NCBI RefSeq assembly: GCF_007096885.1
Contig: NZ_VJNO01000025.1
Span: 1-64,000, forward strand
DNA from: Streptomyces sp. 130
GTDB taxonomy: Bacteria; Actinomycetota; Actinomycetes; Streptomycetales; Streptomycetaceae
Length of the DNA stretch: 64,000 nt
Direction: 5' to 3'
Shown: piece after piece, positions 41,926 to 50,384 of the stretch
Layout of the letters: every line of letters begins with the position of its first letter
Numbering within the stretch: position 1 is the first letter of the stretch
Notes under the pieces: generated by a model
Database searches by the model: none
The model's input: only the letters and a program-made list of their open reading frames with translations
What the model was told of the DNA's origin: nothing
Position numbers and translations under genes: made by a program

Positions 41926-42990
41926 TCAGGCCGTGGGCGACGGCTTTTCCCGGAGGGCGTCGACCACCGCGCGTTCCAGGACCGCCGAGGTGTTCGTGAC
42001 GGTCCCCTTCCTGCCCATGGCGGTGTCCCGGATGAGGTACGTCCGCTCGCCCAGGTACGCCAGGGTCTTCGCGTCGAAGATCCAGGCGGTCCGCCGGCCC
42101 GCGCGCTCGTTGTCGCGGGCCACGCCGACGCCGTGCCGGCCGGCCGCGTCCACCGCGTCGGTGTCCACGCTCACGCCGGGAATCCTCGCCGCGGCCTTGT
42201 ACAGGGCGGCGGCGGTCCTCGGCGGCATCACGGTCTCCCGCAGCAGCTCGCCGATGGCCTCGAAGGCGTCCTGGTCCGGGTCCCGCTCGTCGGCCGGGGT
42301 GTGGCGCGCGTCCTGGTCCGCGGTGATCTCGGCGGCGAGCCTGCGGAGCAGGGCGTCGGGATCGGTGGGCAGGGAGGCGAGCCAGGTGTACGTCGGCCGG
42401 TTGAGGCCCGCCGGGTAGCCGACGGGCTTCTCGCCGTCCGGGACGCCGACCCTGATCGGGTAGTACGCGCCGTCCTGGTGGATCAGCCCTTCGTCGATCA
42501 CCGGTCCGGACTTCTGGGTCATCCAGACCTCGCGCTCGCCCGGCTCGCCCAGCTTCACCGGACCGCCGAACGCGCCCTCGTTCTCGGTCTGCAACGTCCT
42601 GACGTACACGTACTGGGCGTCGGTGACCTCGATCGCTTCGCTCTTCGAGGCGACCGTGGCGATCCGGTCCAGCAGCACGGTCGCGCCGCGCGGGGCCGTG
42701 GCCGCGGCGGCGGTGCGGGGGGCCTCGTCCCGGCCGGTGACGGCGAGGGTGGTGAACAGGACCCCGCCCAGGGCCAGCCCGGCGGCGGGCAGCAGGACGG
42801 CGGGGCGCGGGAGGCGGCGGGGCCGGGGCCGGACGGTCGCGCGGTCGCCGTCCTGGTCGATCAGCTGCATCAGGGTTTCCTTGTGGTGGAGATGGCGCCC
42901 CGGGGGCAGGTCCCGTTCGGCCGGGGCCGGCAGCAGCCGGGCCAGCTCCTCGCGTTCGGCCCCGGTGGGGCCAGAGGTGCGGTCGTTCAT
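41926..42990 (-). CDS. CU044_5270 family membrane protein
   Basis: This 354-residue protein has a cytoplasmic N-terminus (LARLLPAPAERDLPPGRH near residue 17), one membrane segment at about residues 66-87 and a large external domain. The layout matches the actinomycete CU044_5270 family, usually encoded next to an ECF sigma factor. Here it overlaps the sigma-factor stop by ATGA, so it is probably that factor's membrane partner or regulator. The detailed function is not established. Confidence 0.75.
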   Translation of the reverse strand: MNDRTSGPTGAEREELARLLPAPAERDLPPGRHLHHKETLMQLIDQDGDRATVRPRPRRLPRPAVLLPAAGLALGGVLFTTLAVTGRDEAPRTAAAATAPRGATVLLDRIATVASKSEAIEVTDAQYVYVRTLQTENEGAFGGPVKLGEPGEREVWMTQKSGPVIDEGLIHQDGAYYPIRVGVPDGEKPVGYPAGLNRPTYTWLASLPTDPDALLRRLAAEITADQDARHTPADERDPDQDAFEAIGELLRETVMPPRTAAALYKAAARIPGVSVDTDAVDAAGRHGVGVARDNERAGRRTAWIFDAKTLAYLGERTYLIRDTAMGRKGTVTNTSAVLERAVVDALREKPSPTA

Positions 42991-43652
42991 CGGGCTTCCT
43001 CCTGGATGGGCAGGGCCACGTACGCGGCCCTGCCCTGTACCTCTCCGCGACGGGGGCGGGGTTCCGCGGCGTTGTCTTTCCGTTCCCGGGCCAGCCGCTC
43101 GTCCGTGAGCCGCCTCAGCCGCTCGCGGGCGCGGGACAGCCGCGACCGCACCGTGCCCACGGGGACGCCGAGCGCCTCGGCGGCCTCCGCGTAGTCGAGG
43201 CCGGACCAGACGCACAGGGCCAGCACCTCGCGGTCCTGGCGGCGCAGTCCGTCCAGCACCTGCCGGACCGCGGCGAGCCGCCGGGTGTCGTCCACCTGCC
43301 CGGCCGCGGCCTCCGCGATGTCCGCGACGGGCTCGGGGGCGGGGCGGCGGGCCAGGAAGGCGAGGCGCCGGCCGGCGCCCCGGTTGGCGTTGCGCGCCTT
43401 GTTCGTGGCGATGCCGAGCAGCCACGGCAGCAGCGCTTCGCCCTCCGGTTCGACGGCCTGCCGGGTGCGCCAGGCGGCGAGGAAGGTTTCGGACATGACC
43501 TCCTCGGCCGTCGACCAGTCGCCCGTCAGCCGGTAGGCGTGGTTGTAGACGGGCCGCGCGTACTCCTCGTAGAGCGCGGCGAACGCCTGGCGGTCGCCCG
43601 CCCTGATGCGTGTGCGCATACGCTCCCGGTCTTCCTGATCATCACATCTCAC
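42987..43652 (-). CDS. RNA polymerase ECF sigma factor
   Basis: This 221-residue sigma factor has region 2 at about residues 20-90 (YEEYARPVYNHAYRLTGDWSTAEEV, then WLLGIATNKARN) and region 4 near 140-195 (REVLALCVWSGLDYAEAAEALGVPVGTVRSRLSRAR). It is of the small two-domain ECF type often paired with CU044_5270 proteins. GTG 43652 has GGAGAG eight bases upstream; ATG 43619 is a possible alternative with poor spacing. It is translationally coupled to the downstream partner gene. Confidence 0.85.
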   Translation of the reverse strand: MRCDDQEDRERMRTRIRAGDRQAFAALYEEYARPVYNHAYRLTGDWSTAEEVMSETFLAAWRTRQAVEPEGEALLPWLLGIATNKARNANRGAGRRLAFLARRPAPEPVADIAEAAAGQVDDTRRLAAVRQVLDGLRRQDREVLALCVWSGLDYAEAAEALGVPVGTVRSRLSRARERLRRLTDERLARERKDNAAEPRPRRGEVQGRAAYVALPIQEEAR

Positions 43653-43714
43653 ACCTCTGTCTCTCCGGCCGGCCCGGCCGGTTCCCGTGACCCCCACCAC
43701 ACCGGGGGTGCGCG

Positions 43715-44191
43715 TCAGACGGCGGCCGGTGCGAACTCCGCCGGCAGGCGCGGGGGATTCCCCCGGGTCCACACGATCCGCAGCGCGGTGGCGGAGATCC
43801 GCCAGCCGTCGGCCGTCCTGACCAGCTCGGTTTCGGTGTGCCCGGCGGAGACGAAGACATCGTCCGAGCCGTCCGCGAGGACGTGGGTGCTCAGCTGGGC
43901 GCCACGGACCGCAGCCCGGTCGCCGTCGATGTCGATGACGTCGTTCGTACCGAAATGCACGGTCCGGTCGAACAGTGCCATGCCCCGCCGCACGCGATCC
44001 AGCACGGCATCGCGGCCGTGGACGGTGCCGACGGGCATCTCGGCGGTGACGTCCTCGGTGTGGAACGCGCGGGCCCACTCGTCGTCGAGGACCCCGTGGT
44101 CCAGGGAACGGAGGTAGCGGTTCAGGAGGTCGGTGATCTCGGCACGGTCGGTCAGGTGTCGCAGCTGCCGCTGCACCTCTTCGGTATGCAT
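43715..44191 (-). CDS. SnoaL-like/NTF2-fold protein
   Basis: This 158-residue protein fits the SnoaL-like group of the NTF2 fold, with DRAEITDLLNRYLRSLDHG near residue 15 followed by the cone-fold strands. Members include polyketide cyclases and ketosteroid-isomerase-like proteins, but most are uncharacterised. ATG 44191 is preferred (GAGG eight bases upstream); a GTG-type start seven codons earlier is possible. It is divergent from a small VOC gene. Confidence 0.75.
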   Translation of the reverse strand: MHTEEVQRQLRHLTDRAEITDLLNRYLRSLDHGVLDDEWARAFHTEDVTAEMPVGTVHGRDAVLDRVRRGMALFDRTVHFGTNDVIDIDGDRAAVRGAQLSTHVLADGSDDVFVSAGHTETELVRTADGWRISATALRIVWTRGNPPRLPAEFAPAAV

Positions 44192-44272
44192 GGCGCAAGC
44201 CTCAGCCCTCAAGCGGACTTGAGGTCAAGGCGTACCCGCCGCGATGTCAGACCCGTCTGCGATGCTCCGGCC

Positions 44273-44734
44273 ATGGATACCGAGATGACGATGCAGCTGG
44301 TGATCGACTGTTCCGATCCGCAGCGGATGGTGGCCTTCTGGGCCGGGGCGCTGGGGTACGTCCCCGAGCCGCCGCCGGAGGGGCATGCCAGCTGGCGCGC
44401 CTACTGGCAGGACATGGGGGTGCCGGAGGAGGAGCTGCCGCCGGGCGTCGGGGACGTGCCGGAGTCGATCGTCGATCCCGCCGGGCACGGGCCGCGGGTG
44501 TGGTTCCAGAAGGTTCCGGAGGCCAAGGCGGTCAAGAACCGGTGGCACTTCGACCTCAAGGTGGGCGGGGGGCGTGCCGTCCCGCTGGAGGCCCGCAGGC
44601 AGCGGGTCGACGCCACGGTGGCGCGGCTGGTCGAGGCCGGTGCCACGGTGGCGCAGGTCAGGGAACTGCCGGACATGGACTTCTACGCCACCGCCATGCT
44701 GGACCCGGAGGGCAACGAGTTCGACGTGGTGTGA
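44273..44734 (+). CDS. VOC (glyoxalase-like) protein
   Basis: This 153-residue single-domain protein has the VOC/glyoxalase layout of streptomycete PhnB- and 4a-hydroxytetrahydrobiopterin-like families: VIDCSDPQRMVAFWAGALGY near residue 9 and WHFDLKV near 94, ending in DPEGNEFDVV. The C-terminal Glu is a common metal ligand. Substrate unknown. The ATG has a weak ribosome site. It is followed by a hairpin terminator. Confidence 0.8.
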   Translation: MDTEMTMQLVIDCSDPQRMVAFWAGALGYVPEPPPEGHASWRAYWQDMGVPEEELPPGVGDVPESIVDPAGHGPRVWFQKVPEAKAVKNRWHFDLKVGGGRAVPLEARRQRVDATVARLVEAGATVAQVRELPDMDFYATAMLDPEGNEFDVV

Positions 44735-44740
44735 CGGTGA

Positions 44741-44772
44741 CGGTCACCGCCGTTCGTCCACGGCGGTGACCG
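44741..44772. terminator. Bidirectional terminator hairpin
   Basis: CGGTCACCGCCG and its exact complement flank an 8-base loop between the convergent VOC and secreted-protein genes. Confidence 0.7.
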
Positions 44773-44788
44773 GTCCGCATCCGGGCGC

Positions 44789-45103
44789 TCAGAGGATCTG
44801 GATGCTCTTGATCCGGGGCGGGTTGTTCGGGAACGTGATGTCCGTCCAGCGGTTGATCCGGACCGAGTCCCCGTTGACGTCGTAGTAGATGAGGTCGTTG
44901 TTGCCGGTGACGATCCGGTCGGCCCACCAGCCGCCGAAGTCGGTCCTGCCCGCGTTGGCGTAGCAGTCGACGCTCCGACGGCCGTCGAGGTGCGAGTAGA
45001 TCTTCAGGAAGTCCGCGCCGCCGTCGCACTCCACATGGTCGATGGCGTGGGCGGACCCTGCGGGTACGGCGACGGTCAGCGAGGCCGCGGCGGCGAATGC
45101 CAT
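44789..45103 (-). CDS. Small secreted beta/gamma-crystallin-like protein
   Basis: This ~104-residue protein has a hydrophobic leader ending at GSAHA, then a mature part of about 85 residues with CYANAGRTDFGGWW and YYDVNGDSVRINRW, the pattern of streptomycete killer-toxin-like and metalloproteinase-inhibitor beta/gamma-crystallin folds. ATG 45103 is the only standard start, but it leaves a signal peptide without its basic end; the codons just upstream would supply RAGKRILAYLAM, so a rare start may be used. Function unknown. Confidence 0.6.
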   Translation of the reverse strand: MAFAAAASLTVAVPAGSAHAIDHVECDGGADFLKIYSHLDGRRSVDCYANAGRTDFGGWWADRIVTGNNDLIYYDVNGDSVRINRWTDITFPNNPPRIKSIQIL

Positions 45104-45150
45104 GGCCAGGTAGGCGAGAATCCGCTTGCCCGCTCGGGCGAGGGCGGCGA

Positions 45151-46101
45151 CTACCGGGCCCCGATGTCGTAAGCGACCCCCTCGGAGACCGCCCGCAGCT
45201 TGTCCGGGTTGGCCACGTTGTGGATCGCGGTGATGCGCCCCCGAGCGTCGAAGTCGAAGGTCACCGTGGCGATCACGCGGTCCGGGCCGCTGAACACGAG
45301 CCCCGGCCCGCCGTTGATCTCCGCGAGCCCGGCCTTCATGTCGGCGGGCTCCACGCCCTGGTAGGCGACCGTGCCGATCGCGGAGAACCAGCCGGCCACC
45401 GTGGCCGCTCCGGTCACCGGGCGCAGCGCCTGGCGGACCCTGCCGCCGCCGTCGGTCCACAGGGTGACGTCGGGGGAGAGGAGTTCGAGGAGCGCGTTGA
45501 CGTCACCGCCCGTCGCGGCGGCGTGGAAACGTTCCGCCGCCTCGCGCTGCCGCGCCCGGTCCGCCTCGAAGCGCGGGCGCCGGGCCCGCACGTGCTCACG
45601 GGCGCGGTGCGCGGCCTGCCGTACCGCCGCCTCGGAACGCTCCACCGCCTCGGCGATCTCGGCGTGGCTGAAGGCGAACACCTCCTTCAGCACGAACACC
45701 GCGCGCTCCAGCGGACTGAGCGTTTCGAGCACCACCAGCATGGCCATCGACACCGACTCGGCGCCCAGCGCGGCCGATTCGGCGTCCGGGACGGCCTCGG
45801 GAGCGCCCCCGCCGGTCAGGATGGGCTCCGGCAGCCACGGCCCGACGTACGTCTCCCGCTTGTACCGGGCGGACCGCAGCCGCTCCAGCGCCAGGTTGGT
45901 CACGATCCGGGTCAGGTACGCCTTGGGGTCGGCCACCCGCGAACGGTCCGCGGCGGACCACTTGAGCCAGGCGTCCTGCACGGCGTCCTCGGCATCTGCG
46001 GCGGTGCCGAGGACGCGGTACGCCACGGAGAACAGCAGCCGCCGGTGCTCGAGGAAGACCTGCTGGCCGGGGTGGTCGAAGTGGTCGTCGGCGCCGGTCA
46101 C
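45151..46101 (-). CDS. ECF41-type RNA polymerase sigma factor with SnoaL-like tail
   Basis: This 316-residue protein has ECF regions 2 (LLFSVAYRVLGTAADAEDAVQDAWLKW near residue 22) and 4 (RAVFVLKEVFAFSHAEIAEAV near 134), followed by a ~100-residue SnoaL-like domain. That combination defines ECF41, in which the C-terminal domain controls sigma activity. The family is known to sit next to a carboxymuconolactone, oxidoreductase or epimerase target gene; here an FAD oxidoreductase is coupled upstream by GTGA. It is likely to control that gene. Confidence 0.88.
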   Translation of the reverse strand: MTGADDHFDHPGQQVFLEHRRLLFSVAYRVLGTAADAEDAVQDAWLKWSAADRSRVADPKAYLTRIVTNLALERLRSARYKRETYVGPWLPEPILTGGGAPEAVPDAESAALGAESVSMAMLVVLETLSPLERAVFVLKEVFAFSHAEIAEAVERSEAAVRQAAHRAREHVRARRPRFEADRARQREAAERFHAAATGGDVNALLELLSPDVTLWTDGGGRVRQALRPVTGAATVAGWFSAIGTVAYQGVEPADMKAGLAEINGGPGLVFSGPDRVIATVTFDFDARGRITAIHNVANPDKLRAVSEGVAYDIGAR

Positions 46102-47315
46102 CTGTCACCCCGGACGCGGGTGAAGCGGCCTCCGCGCGGCCAGAACGCGCCGGAGGCGGGCATCTTCTTCATACGGCCGTACGTCGGCCAGGGCGAGGCT
46201 GTCACGGTCTCCTTGTACCGGACGGCCGCCGCCCCCACCAGGCAGATTCGGCGCGGGCTGCCGTCGGGCCGGGTGAACTGCACGACCGCGTCGCCCCGGC
46301 CCAGGCTCACCGGTGTGTGGTAGTAGCCGAACCGGAAGGGCCTGGGCGCCCTGCCCCTGAGGGCCCGGTCGATCGACAGCGCCGCGTGCACCCCGGTCGG
46401 CATGCCGCCCTGGCACGTCCCGTGCATGACCCCGTAGCCCTGGCGGATCGCCGCCGCGTCGCCGACCGCGTACACCTCCGGGTGCGAAACGGAGCGCAGC
46501 GCCCGGTCGGTGACGATGCGTCCGCGCTCGTCCACCTCCAGGCCGGCGGCGGCCGCCAGCGGTGCCACCCGGGTGCCGCCCGTCCACAGGACCGCGTCGG
46601 CCGCGATGCTCTCGCCGCCCTCCAGCTCCACCGAACCGGCGAGCACCTTCGCCACGCGGACACCGCCGCGCACCCGCACGCCGAGCCGTTCGAGGGCGGC
46701 CCGCACATGCGCCGCCGCCTTGCCGTTCATGGCCGCGCCGGGCTCCTCGCCGCCGAGCAGGACGACATCGAGGCCGGGGTGCCGCTCGGCGATCTCCGCC
46801 GCCGACTCGACGCCGGTGAGGCCGGTGCCGACGACGGCCACGGTGCCGCCGCCGGCGTCACCGAGGGTTCTCAGCCGGTCGGCGAGCAGGTGCGCGTCCT
46901 GGGCGCTGCTCAGGGTGTACGCGTAGTCGTCGGCGCCCGGCACCGCCGAGGTGTCGGCGACCCCGCCCAGCGCGTACACCAGCGTGTCGTAGGGCAGGAC
47001 GCGCTCGTCGTCGACGCGCACGGTCCTGGTCCCGGCGTGCACCGCCGTCACCCAGCCCCGCGTGAACCGCGCGCCCGTGCCCTCCAGCATCTCCGGGATG
47101 CTCATCGCGTCGAGGGGGCGGCCCGCGGCGGTCATGTGCAGCCGCATCCGCTCGGTGAACCGTTCCCCCGCGTTCACCACGGTCACCCGCACCGCGTCGC
47201 GCCGCTTCCCGGTCCGGGCCGCCAGCTGCACGGCGGCGGCCATGCCCGCGTACCCGGCCCCCAGAACCACCACGTGGTGCGTGCCGTCCGTCCTGGTCTC
47301 CCGCTGCGCGCTCAT
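46098..47315 (-). CDS. NAD(P)/FAD oxidoreductase, NDH-2-like (ECF41 partner)
   Basis: This 405-residue flavoprotein has an FAD Rossmann motif VVLGAGYAGMAAA near residue 14, a second NAD motif VVGTGLTGVESA near 151 and an FAD-closing VYAVGDAA near 279. It fits the type II NADH dehydrogenase/AIF-like branch. ATG 47315 has GGAAGGA six bases upstream and is preferred to an earlier in-frame start at 47381. It lies upstream of an ECF41 sigma factor that is probably its regulator. The electron acceptor is unknown. Confidence 0.82.
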   Translation of the reverse strand: MSAQRETRTDGTHHVVVLGAGYAGMAAAVQLAARTGKRRDAVRVTVVNAGERFTERMRLHMTAAGRPLDAMSIPEMLEGTGARFTRGWVTAVHAGTRTVRVDDERVLPYDTLVYALGGVADTSAVPGADDYAYTLSSAQDAHLLADRLRTLGDAGGGTVAVVGTGLTGVESAAEIAERHPGLDVVLLGGEEPGAAMNGKAAAHVRAALERLGVRVRGGVRVAKVLAGSVELEGGESIAADAVLWTGGTRVAPLAAAAGLEVDERGRIVTDRALRSVSHPEVYAVGDAAAIRQGYGVMHGTCQGGMPTGVHAALSIDRALRGRAPRPFRFGYYHTPVSLGRGDAVVQFTRPDGSPRRICLVGAAAVRYKETVTASPWPTYGRMKKMPASGAFWPRGGRFTRVRGDR

Positions 47316-47406
47316 GATCGGTCCTTCCTCCATCGGCTGCTGACGACCAGGGGATGGGGGCGGGCGCCCCGGATGTGACATGACGCGACTGTGGCGCGCG
47401 TCATAC

Positions 47407-47427
47407 GTAACTGGTTATAGTGGTTAC
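47407..47427 (+). promoter_or_regulatory. Leaderless promoter with inverted repeat
   Basis: TATAGT at 47416-47421 is a good -10 box six bases before the CGNR gene ATG, so transcription should begin at the start codon itself. GTAAC (47407-47411) and GTTAC (47423-47427) form an inverted repeat around it, a likely autoregulatory site. Confidence 0.55.
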
Positions 47428-48027
47428 ATGACGTCCGCGCCCTCGGGGCTCATCCTGCGGTCCACATCCGGTGCCGCCTACCGGTTCGACCCGGGGGCCC
47501 TGTGCCTGGAGCTGCTGACGACCGGCGGACCCGGTCCCTACCAGCGGTACGAGGTCCTGCGCGAGCCCGCCGACGTACGCGCCTGGGCGGAACGTTCCCG
47601 GCTGACCCCGACCCCCGAGCTGGCCGTCTCCGCGGCGGAGGTCGCGGCCGTACGGATGCTGCGCGACGCGCTGTTCCGGGTCGTCATCGCCCACATCCGC
47701 GGCGAACCGCACCCGCCCGGCGACCTGGCGGTCATCAACGAGGCCGCCGCGCGCCCCGCCCTCGCGCCCGCCATCGCCCCGGACGGCAGCCGCCGGTGGG
47801 CCGGCACCCCCGGCGGAACGGCGCTGGCCGCCACCGTCGCGCGCGACGCCGTCGAGCTGCTGACCGGCGCCCACGCGCACCGCATCCGCACCTGCGCCGC
47901 CGAGGACTGCCACCTCGTCTACGTCGACACCTCGCGCCCCGGCCGCCGCCGCTGGTGCTCGATGGAGCACTGCGGCAACCGTCACAAGGTCAGGGCGCTG
48001 CGCGCCCGCCACTTCGAGGAAGGATGA
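47428..48027 (+). CDS. CGNR zinc-finger regulator (ABATE domain)
   Basis: This 199-residue protein has an N-terminal ABATE domain (FDPGALCLELLTT near residue 20) and the C-terminal CGNR zinc finger CAAEDCHLVYVD...RRWCSMEHCGNRHK from about residue 152. Such proteins are predicted stress-response regulators. A -10 hexamer with no ribosome site indicates leaderless translation from ATG 47428. It is followed by an SRPBCC gene three bases downstream in the same direction, which is probably co-transcribed. Confidence 0.82.
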   Translation: MTSAPSGLILRSTSGAAYRFDPGALCLELLTTGGPGPYQRYEVLREPADVRAWAERSRLTPTPELAVSAAEVAAVRMLRDALFRVVIAHIRGEPHPPGDLAVINEAAARPALAPAIAPDGSRRWAGTPGGTALAATVARDAVELLTGAHAHRIRTCAAEDCHLVYVDTSRPGRRRWCSMEHCGNRHKVRALRARHFEEG

Positions 48028-48030
48028 CCG

Positions 48031-48426
48031 ATGCCCACCGGACTCACCAGGGACGCGGGCTGGCAGATCGGCGTGTCCCGCACGCTGCCCCACCCCCCGT
48101 CCGTCGTCTGGGACTTCATCAGCGGCCCCGAAGGGCTCGCCCTCTGGCTCGGCCCGGAAGCGGCGCTGACCCCGGAGCGCGGCGCGCCGTACCGGACGGC
48201 TGCGGGGGTGACCGGTGAAGTACGCGGCTACCGCCCGGCGGACCGCATCCGCGTCACCCACGGCACCACCACCCTCCAGGTGGCCATGACCCCGGCCGCC
48301 GACGGCGCCCGCACGATGCTCCGCTTCCACCAGGAGCACCTGGCGAGCGCGGCGGACCGCGAGCGCGCCCGGACCCGCTGGCAGCACGTGATGGACGAGG
48401 TGGAGGCCGCACTGGACCGGCTGTAG
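48031..48426 (+). CDS. SRPBCC/AHSA1-like protein
   Basis: This 131-residue protein matches the activator-of-Hsp90-homologue type of SRPBCC fold, with LPHPPSVVWDFISGPEGLALWLG near residue 19 and a late helix WQHVMDEVEAAL. Members bind hydrophobic ligands. It begins three bases after the CGNR regulator and probably shares its leaderless transcript. No function can be assigned. Confidence 0.75.
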   Translation: MPTGLTRDAGWQIGVSRTLPHPPSVVWDFISGPEGLALWLGPEAALTPERGAPYRTAAGVTGEVRGYRPADRIRVTHGTTTLQVAMTPAADGARTMLRFHQEHLASAADRERARTRWQHVMDEVEAALDRL

Positions 48427-48515
48427 GCCGTGTCCGGTGACCGTCGTCGGCAGGACGCAACCGCCGGCCACCGCCGGTGTGGTGCTCCCGCCGGCGTGGT
48501 GCTCCGCCGACCGCC

Positions 48516-49340
48516 TCAGCCGTGCAGCGCGGCGAAGTCCAGCAGGGGCCCGGCGACCCGGGGCGGGTCCTCCAGGATCGGCGAGTGCCCCAGCCCCGGC
48601 AGCAGCTCCACCCGGGCGCCCGGGACGGCGCGGTAGTCGGCGGCGGACGAGGAGCGCCAGCGGCGGTCGTCCTCGCCGAAGAGCACCAGCAGCGGCTTCC
48701 CGAGCACCGCCAGCCGCTCCGGCAGCGCCCGCTCCTCCATGTAGGCGACGGTGGCCCGCATGGTGGCCGCGAAGGAGTGCGCGGTCATGGCGCGCACCTC
48801 GTCCAGCAGCGAGTCCGGCACCCGGTAGCCGGGACGGCTGAAGCCCGTGCTCGCGAGCTGCCGGATCTGCTCGTCGCTCGGCGGCCACCGGGTGGGACCG
48901 GTGGCGCCGGAGCCGGTGGCCGTGAACGCGCCCATATGCGGGCCGGTGTTGACGAGCACCAGCGCGGACACCAGCCCGGGGCGCTGCTCGGCGAGGGCCG
49001 TCGCGGTCACCCCGCCGCTGGAGTGCCCCGCCACCACGGCCCGCCCGGCACCGAGCCGGTCCAGCACCTCGCCGACCCGCCGCGCCTGGTCGGGGATGGC
49101 GTAACGGCCGTCGTCCGGCTTGTCCGACCCGCCGTGCCCGAGCAGATCGACGCGTACGACGCGGTGGGTCCCGGGTGCCGTCAGCAGCGGCACCAGCGCG
49201 TCCCACGAGCGCGCCGAGGACGCCGAACCGTGGATCAGCAGGAGCACGGGGGCCTCACGCGGCCCGTCCTCGCACACATGGAGGGTGTCGCCGTCGTCCA
49301 GCGTGAGGAGCGACGACCCGGTGATTCTCGAAGCAGTCAT
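48516..49340 (-). CDS. Alpha/beta hydrolase
   Basis: This 274-residue hydrolase has the oxyanion HGSASSARSWD near residue 38, the nucleophile elbow VAGHSSGGVT near 99, an acid in LFGEDDRRW near 215 and the His in LGHSPIL near 254. It is similar to streptomycete haloperoxidase/lipase-like proteins. The ATG at 49340 is preferred to a longer frame upstream, which is a shadow. It is divergent from an AraC-type gene 84 bases away, which may control it. Confidence 0.8.
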   Translation of the reverse strand: MTASRITGSSLLTLDDGDTLHVCEDGPREAPVLLLIHGSASSARSWDALVPLLTAPGTHRVVRVDLLGHGGSDKPDDGRYAIPDQARRVGEVLDRLGAGRAVVAGHSSGGVTATALAEQRPGLVSALVLVNTGPHMGAFTATGSGATGPTRWPPSDEQIRQLASTGFSRPGYRVPDSLLDEVRAMTAHSFAATMRATVAYMEERALPERLAVLGKPLLVLFGEDDRRWRSSSAADYRAVPGARVELLPGLGHSPILEDPPRVAGPLLDFAALHG

Positions 49341-49424
49341 GCCTCTACCGTCGCGACCGCCCACGCCCGGGTATTGAACGAATGTTCCGGCCGGAGGGCG
49401 CGGTTCCCCTCGTAGCATGGAGGG

Positions 49425-50369
49425 GTGCCAACGTTCACGCACGGTACGGCTGTGTGGGATGTCGCCCGTCCGCAGCGGCCGAGCCGGGTGGCCGGCGTGG
49501 CCATGGCCGGATTCGGCGTGCACGACCTGGACGTGCTGGGCATGGTCCCGCACCCGGCGGTCACACTGCTCCTCGAATTCGGCGCCGGCACGCCCGTCCT
49601 CGACCGGGCCGCCGGTGAGCAGCAGCGCGGCTGCCTCGTCGCCGGGCCCGGGCTCGGTTCCGGGGGAGCGGTGCGGGTGCACGGACAGGACGTGGAGTGC
49701 GTGCAGGTGCGGCTGTCCCCGGTGATCGCCCGCGCGGTCCTCGGTGTGCCGCCCTGCGAGCTCGACGGTGCCGTCGTCCCGCTGGACGCCCTGTGGGGCC
49801 GCGAGGCGTCCCGCATCCGCGAACAGCTCGGCGAAGCCCCGTCCTGGCAGGCCCGCTTCGCGCTCACGGACGCCCTGATCACCCGCCGGTACGCGGCCGG
49901 CGGCGCACCGGTCGACCCGGAGGTGGCGTGGGCCTGGCGGCGGCTCACCGACGGGCACGGCCGGCCCCGGGTCGAGGAGCTCGCCGCCGATGTCGGCTGG
50001 AGCCGCAAGCGGCTGTGGTCCCGCTTCCGCTCGCAGCTCGGCCTGCCGCCCAAGCGCGCGGCGACCCTGCTCCGCTTCGACCACGCCGCCCACCGCCTGG
50101 TCGCGGGCGAGGGCCCGGCCCGGGTGGCCGCCGACACGGGGTACGCCGACCAGTCCCACCTGCACCGCGACGTCATGGCGTTCACCGGGGCCACCCCGGC
50201 GGCACTGGCCGGTGAACCGTTCCTCGCCGTGGACGACATCGCCTGGCCGGTCCACCCGGCCGGGGCCGGTTCCGGGGCGAACGCCTCCTTCGGTCCACCG
50301 GCCCCGACGGCGCGGTCATCCGGTGCGCGGAGCGGGCGCTGTCCATTCGATCCGATACATCGATCCTGA
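49425..50369 (+). CDS. AraC-family transcriptional regulator
   Basis: This 314-residue protein has an N-terminal effector region and a C-terminal AraC double helix-turn-helix at about residues 180-270 (VEELAADVGWSRKRLWSRFRSQLGL, then GYADQSHLHRDVMAFTG). It begins at GTG after a GGAGGGGTGCC-like stretch. The C-terminus extends as a ~45-residue low-complexity tail. It is probably the regulator of the divergent alpha/beta hydrolase. Confidence 0.85.
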   Translation: MPTFTHGTAVWDVARPQRPSRVAGVAMAGFGVHDLDVLGMVPHPAVTLLLEFGAGTPVLDRAAGEQQRGCLVAGPGLGSGGAVRVHGQDVECVQVRLSPVIARAVLGVPPCELDGAVVPLDALWGREASRIREQLGEAPSWQARFALTDALITRRYAAGGAPVDPEVAWAWRRLTDGHGRPRVEELAADVGWSRKRLWSRFRSQLGLPPKRAATLLRFDHAAHRLVAGEGPARVAADTGYADQSHLHRDVMAFTGATPAALAGEPFLAVDDIAWPVHPAGAGSGANASFGPPAPTARSSGARSGRCPFDPIHRS

Positions 50370-50373
50370 TGTA
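50356..50373. promoter_or_regulatory. MarR operator, copy 1
   Basis: TACATC-N6-GATGTA is a perfect inverted repeat 12 bases before the marR start. It contains GATACATCGA on the plus strand from 50354, which recurs in reverse in front of the divergently placed exporter (52420-52429). It is a likely autoregulatory site. Confidence 0.6.
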
Positions 50374-50384
50374 AGGTCGTCCGT

